From positions 120,678 to 184,677 of the forward strand of contig NZ_BQYJ01000007.1 in NCBI RefSeq assembly GCF_023168165.1: a stretch of 64,000 bases of DNA, written 5' to 3'. This DNA comes from Niallia sp. NCCP-28 (GTDB taxonomy: Bacteria; Bacillota; Bacilli; Bacillales; Cytobacillaceae). The notes below the pieces were generated by a model. It was not told where the DNA came from. It made no database searches and worked only from the letters and a program-made list of their open reading frames with translations. Below are positions 61,741 to 64,000 of the stretch, in pieces (the stretch's first letter is position 1; each line of letters opens with the position of its first letter). The position numbers and the translations under genes are program-made.

Positions 61741-63429
61741 GTGTGCGGTTGGAGTCAGAGACCTTGGCACGTTATACATCGATATGATACGGCAACTCGG
61801 GAGACCCTATCGGTCTCTTCTTTATAGAAGAGTATGGTGTACAAGCGATAATAAGCAAGGAAACCAAATGCTGTTTAGGGAGTCGGATAGCAGCGTAGTA
61901 CCAATGAAGTTGGGTAATGCCGATGGAGGAAAGGCTAGCTACCAGTTATCACTCTTATTAGGGAAACATTTACTACACACAGAGGTAGGGAGAAGAAATG
62001 GAAACAAAACTACTAAGGATAGCAGAATTAGCAAAATCTAATACCAAAATGAAATTTACATCTCTTGCGCATCTATTAAACGAACAATCACTCACTCATT
62101 GTTATTTTGAGCTGCCGAACAAGAAGGCAACCGGTGTGCATGGTACAACTAAAGAACAGTACACCGAAAATCTGGAAGAAAACATAATGGACTTGGCAAG
62201 TAGACTAAAAAGCAAAAGTTATCGCCCTGTCCCAGTTAGACGAATGTATATCCCAAAGCTTAATTCTGACAAGAAAAGACCATTGGGGATACCCGAACAC
62301 GAGGACAAAATCGTACAAAAAGGTATTGCCAAAGTACTTAATGCAATTTATGAGAATGACTTTCTAAATTGTTCATTTGGGTTTCGGCCAAATAGAAACT
62401 GCCACGATGCGTTGAAAATACTAAACTTTTATATTGAAAAGAGAGCAGTAAGCTATGTAGTAGATGTAGATATTAAAGGTTTCTTTGATAATGTTGATCA
62501 CAAATGGATGATGGAGTTCTTGAAACATAGAATAGCCGACCCAAACCTTCTGAGAATAATCAGTAGGTTTCTAAAAGGTGGATATATGGAAGAAGGTAGG
62601 AGATACAAAACGGAAACTGGTACACCGCAAGGTGGAGTAGTATCGCCTATCTTAGCAAATATTTATCTCCATTATGTTCTCGACTTATGGTTTGAGAAAG
62701 TGGTTAGGAAGCAATGTGAAGGACAGGCTTATATAGTAAGGTATGCAGATGACTTCGTATGTTGTTTTCAACACAAAAGAGAAGCTCAACAATTTTATGA
62801 GTCTTTAAAGTCGAGATTAAAGAAATTTAATTTGGAGATAGCTGAGGATAAAACGAAGGTCATTCCCTTCGGGAGGTTTGCGGAACATAACGCAAAAAGA
62901 ATAGGAAATAGCAAACCAGCAACCTTTGATTTTCTTGGATTTACCCATTATTGCAGCAAAAGTAAACAAGGGAAATTTCGTGTAAAACGGAAGTCGAGCA
63001 GGAAGAAAGTCCAAGGTAAACTCAGAGAGACTAAAGAATGGTTGAAGACAAATAGGAATAAATCTATTCATTTAATTATGGATAGATTTAAAAGGTCACT
63101 TATAGGTTATTACAACTATTACTGCATTACAGACAATACGCAAACTGTGAACGGTTTTAAAGAGAAGATTGAAGAACTACTATATAAATGGCTAAATAGA
63201 AGAAGTCAGAGGAAATCCTTTACCTGGGATAAATTTAGACTCTTTCTAAAGAAGTTTCCACTTCCAACTCCAATAATTAAAGTAAACATTTATGAATTAA
63301 GAAAAGAGATTAGCTATATTCTGTAAAAGATAATTAGGAGGAGCCGTGTGCGTTAATTGCGCAAGCACGGTTCTGTGAGGGGGGAGAGTACAATTTACCG
63401 TAAGGTAGAAAGGCTCTCTTCTACTCGAC
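61741..63429 (+). mobile_element. Group II intron
   Basis: The 5' end GTGTG fits the GUGYG consensus. Domain V is seen at 63341-63373 (GAGCCGTGTGCG...CACGGTTC), followed by a domain VI stem (GGGGGGAGAG/CTCTCTTC). The 3' end is placed at the AC of CTACTCGAC by analogy and may be off by one or two bases. The intron carries its reverse transcriptase gene inside domain IV. It lies in the same orientation as the neighbouring cassettes, inside repeat R6. Confidence 0.85.
61998..63326 (+). CDS. Group II intron reverse transcriptase/maturase
   Basis: GGGAGA precedes the ATG. RT blocks are clear: RPLGIPEHEDKIVQKGI, SFGFRPNRNCHDAL, VVDVDIKGFFDNVDH, GTPQGGVVSPILANIYL and the catalytic YADD (about 246-249), then the thumb/maturase region with GYYNYYCI. 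The C-terminus has no HNH endonuclease, so the protein relies on reverse splicing into single-stranded or replicating DNA. Full length (442 residues) and seemingly intact. Confidence 0.93.
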   Translation: METKLLRIAELAKSNTKMKFTSLAHLLNEQSLTHCYFELPNKKATGVHGTTKEQYTENLEENIMDLASRLKSKSYRPVPVRRMYIPKLNSDKKRPLGIPEHEDKIVQKGIAKVLNAIYENDFLNCSFGFRPNRNCHDALKILNFYIEKRAVSYVVDVDIKGFFDNVDHKWMMEFLKHRIADPNLLRIISRFLKGGYMEEGRRYKTETGTPQGGVVSPILANIYLHYVLDLWFEKVVRKQCEGQAYIVRYADDFVCCFQHKREAQQFYESLKSRLKKFNLEIAEDKTKVIPFGRFAEHNAKRIGNSKPATFDFLGFTHYCSKSKQGKFRVKRKSSRKKVQGKLRETKEWLKTNRNKSIHLIMDRFKRSLIGYYNYYCITDNTQTVNGFKEKIEELLYKWLNRRSQRKSFTWDKFRLFLKKFPLPTPIIKVNIYELRKEISYIL

Positions 63430-63507
63430 TATTGAAAGAAGATGAAACCAAAATTTCATTTAAACGTATTATTCTATAATCATTTATTTCTCTTAAAGGG
63501 GGACAAA

Positions 63508-63618
63508 ATGCTTGCAAATTCCTTAGTATTAATGGGATTAGGTATAGTAATAATAATTGTCGGTTTTCCATCAAACAAAAAGGAAAGACTTCGTTCCATT
63601 AAAGAAATCTACAATTGA
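63508..63618 (+). CDS. Tiny membrane peptide (36 aa)
   Basis: AGGGGGA precedes the ATG. One N-terminal hydrophobic helix (about 4-20) is followed by a basic tail (NKKERLRSIKEIYN). It lies 30 bases before the next small gene and is probably co-expressed with it. Function unknown. Confidence 0.5.
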   Translation: MLANSLVLMGLGIVIIIVGFPSNKKERLRSIKEIYN

Positions 63619-63648
63619 AAGAATTCGGATTTAAGGAGGAATTTTTAT

Positions 63649-63828
63649 ATGTCATCATTAATGTTAGGACTGATACTAGGTGCCTTTTTAGTTATAGGGA
63701 TTCAACAAATTATCTACACTTTAATATGGGTATATACAGGGGAAAATATGGGGATGATACGAAACATTAGAACCGCTATAAAGAATTCGAAGCATAAGAA
63801 AAAAGTAAAAAGTGTAGAAAGTTATTAA
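63649..63828 (+). CDS. Small membrane protein (59 aa)
   Basis: AAGGAGGA precedes the ATG. A hydrophobic segment at about 4-29 is followed by a strongly basic tail (KNSKHKKKVKS). With the 36-residue gene it forms the last cassette of the window. Function unknown. Confidence 0.55.
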   Translation: MSSLMLGLILGAFLVIGIQQIIYTLIWVYTGENMGMIRNIRTAIKNSKHKKKVKSVESY

Positions 63829-63957
63829 GAAATTCGTAAATTATTGTTGTGGTTAATCATTTTTAAATTTACCAGTTAACAAGTTTTTTTCTAAACAGCC
63901 GCCATTAGCATATAGGTTCAAGCAGGGCTTTCCTTTAATAGAGGAGAAGCCTTTTGC

Positions 63958-63976
63958 CATGTCACAAACAGGGCAG
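63958..63976 (+). repeat. Cassette-boundary repeat R7
   Basis: CATGTCACAAACAGGGCAG follows a GGCTTTCCT/AGGAGAAGCC terminator-like hairpin (about 63926-63955). The sequence after it differs from the other copies, so it may be truncated or the start of another insertion. Confidence 0.5.
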
Positions 63977-64000
63977 GATAGTGGTGCGAAATGTTCCTAG

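Noticed and set aside
61784..62041. 85-codon frame at the start of the intron
   Set aside because: It lies in domain I of the group II intron, which is structured RNA, and overlaps the reverse transcriptase start.
57659..63976. CRISPR array
   Set aside because: The repeats are 0.5-1.5 kb apart, have genes between them, and vary in length; there are no spacers and no cas genes.

Overview
This AT-rich window looks like part of a large conjugative plasmid of the Bacillus cereus group or a close relative. The best evidence is a TubR/TubZ partition and replication module (the type III system known from pXO1 and pBtoxis). Typical Gram-positive ribosome binding sites, a LexA-box yolD/uvrX-type locus, and DUF3888- and DUF3916-like genes agree with this. 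No rRNA, tRNA or CRISPR array was seen.

Left arm (about 1-25,400, mostly minus strand): a candidate small RNA and a few small genes; a secreted 1377-residue protein with nine PKD repeats; then a Tad/Flp-type pilus operon read right to left: CpaE-like protein (13104-14636), CpaB (12389), TadZ (11214), TadA ATPase (9680), TadB (8704), TadC (7769), three tiny pilin-like peptides (7214-7704) and two TadE-like pseudopilin proteins (6253-7141). Right of it lie a PIN-domain protein, a short plus-strand cluster of unknowns, an operon with a three-S1-domain RNA-binding protein, a winged-helix protein and a frameshifted HD domain gene, and an operon for a replication-relaxation type winged-helix protein plus the VirD4/TraG coupling protein.

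Centre (about 25,400-41,000): an untranslated region that could hold oriT, then tubC-like repeats, tubR, tubZ, an iteron-rich untranslated region, and a TubY-like HTH/coiled-coil gene. Next come a degenerate tyrosine recombinase, a possible LAGLIDADG-fold gene, lipoproteins, an M50-type membrane protease, an AAA ATPase, an XRE regulator with a third CpaE/ParA-like protein, and a DUF4258/primase-like pair.

T4SS operon (41,150-52,135, plus strand): promoter, leader hairpin, VirB2-like pilin, PrgI-like protein, VirB4 partner, VirB4, a very large VirB6-like protein, a lytic transglycosylase/M23 cell-wall hydrolase, a lipoprotein and an anchored protein, then a terminator. No relaxase was recognised.

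Right arm (52,100-64,000): homing-repeat protein, membrane protein, ATP-dependent DNA ligase, LexA-controlled yolD (broken by a stop codon) and UvrX polymerase, CPBP protease. Then comes a string of small genes separated by copies of a shared repeat (about 20-55 bp, core GGGGCAGTTTA). It includes a T-box-controlled methyltransferase, and a group II intron sits inside one copy of the repeat.

The most unusual signal is a family of eight leader hairpins. A G-rich start (usually GGGAA) is followed by a strong intrinsic terminator just upstream of the first gene of the pilus, PKD protein, coupling protein, S1-protein, T4SS and other operons. This suggests the element controls its transfer and surface genes by a shared attenuation/antitermination mechanism. 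The cassette-like array is the second candidate for something undescribed.
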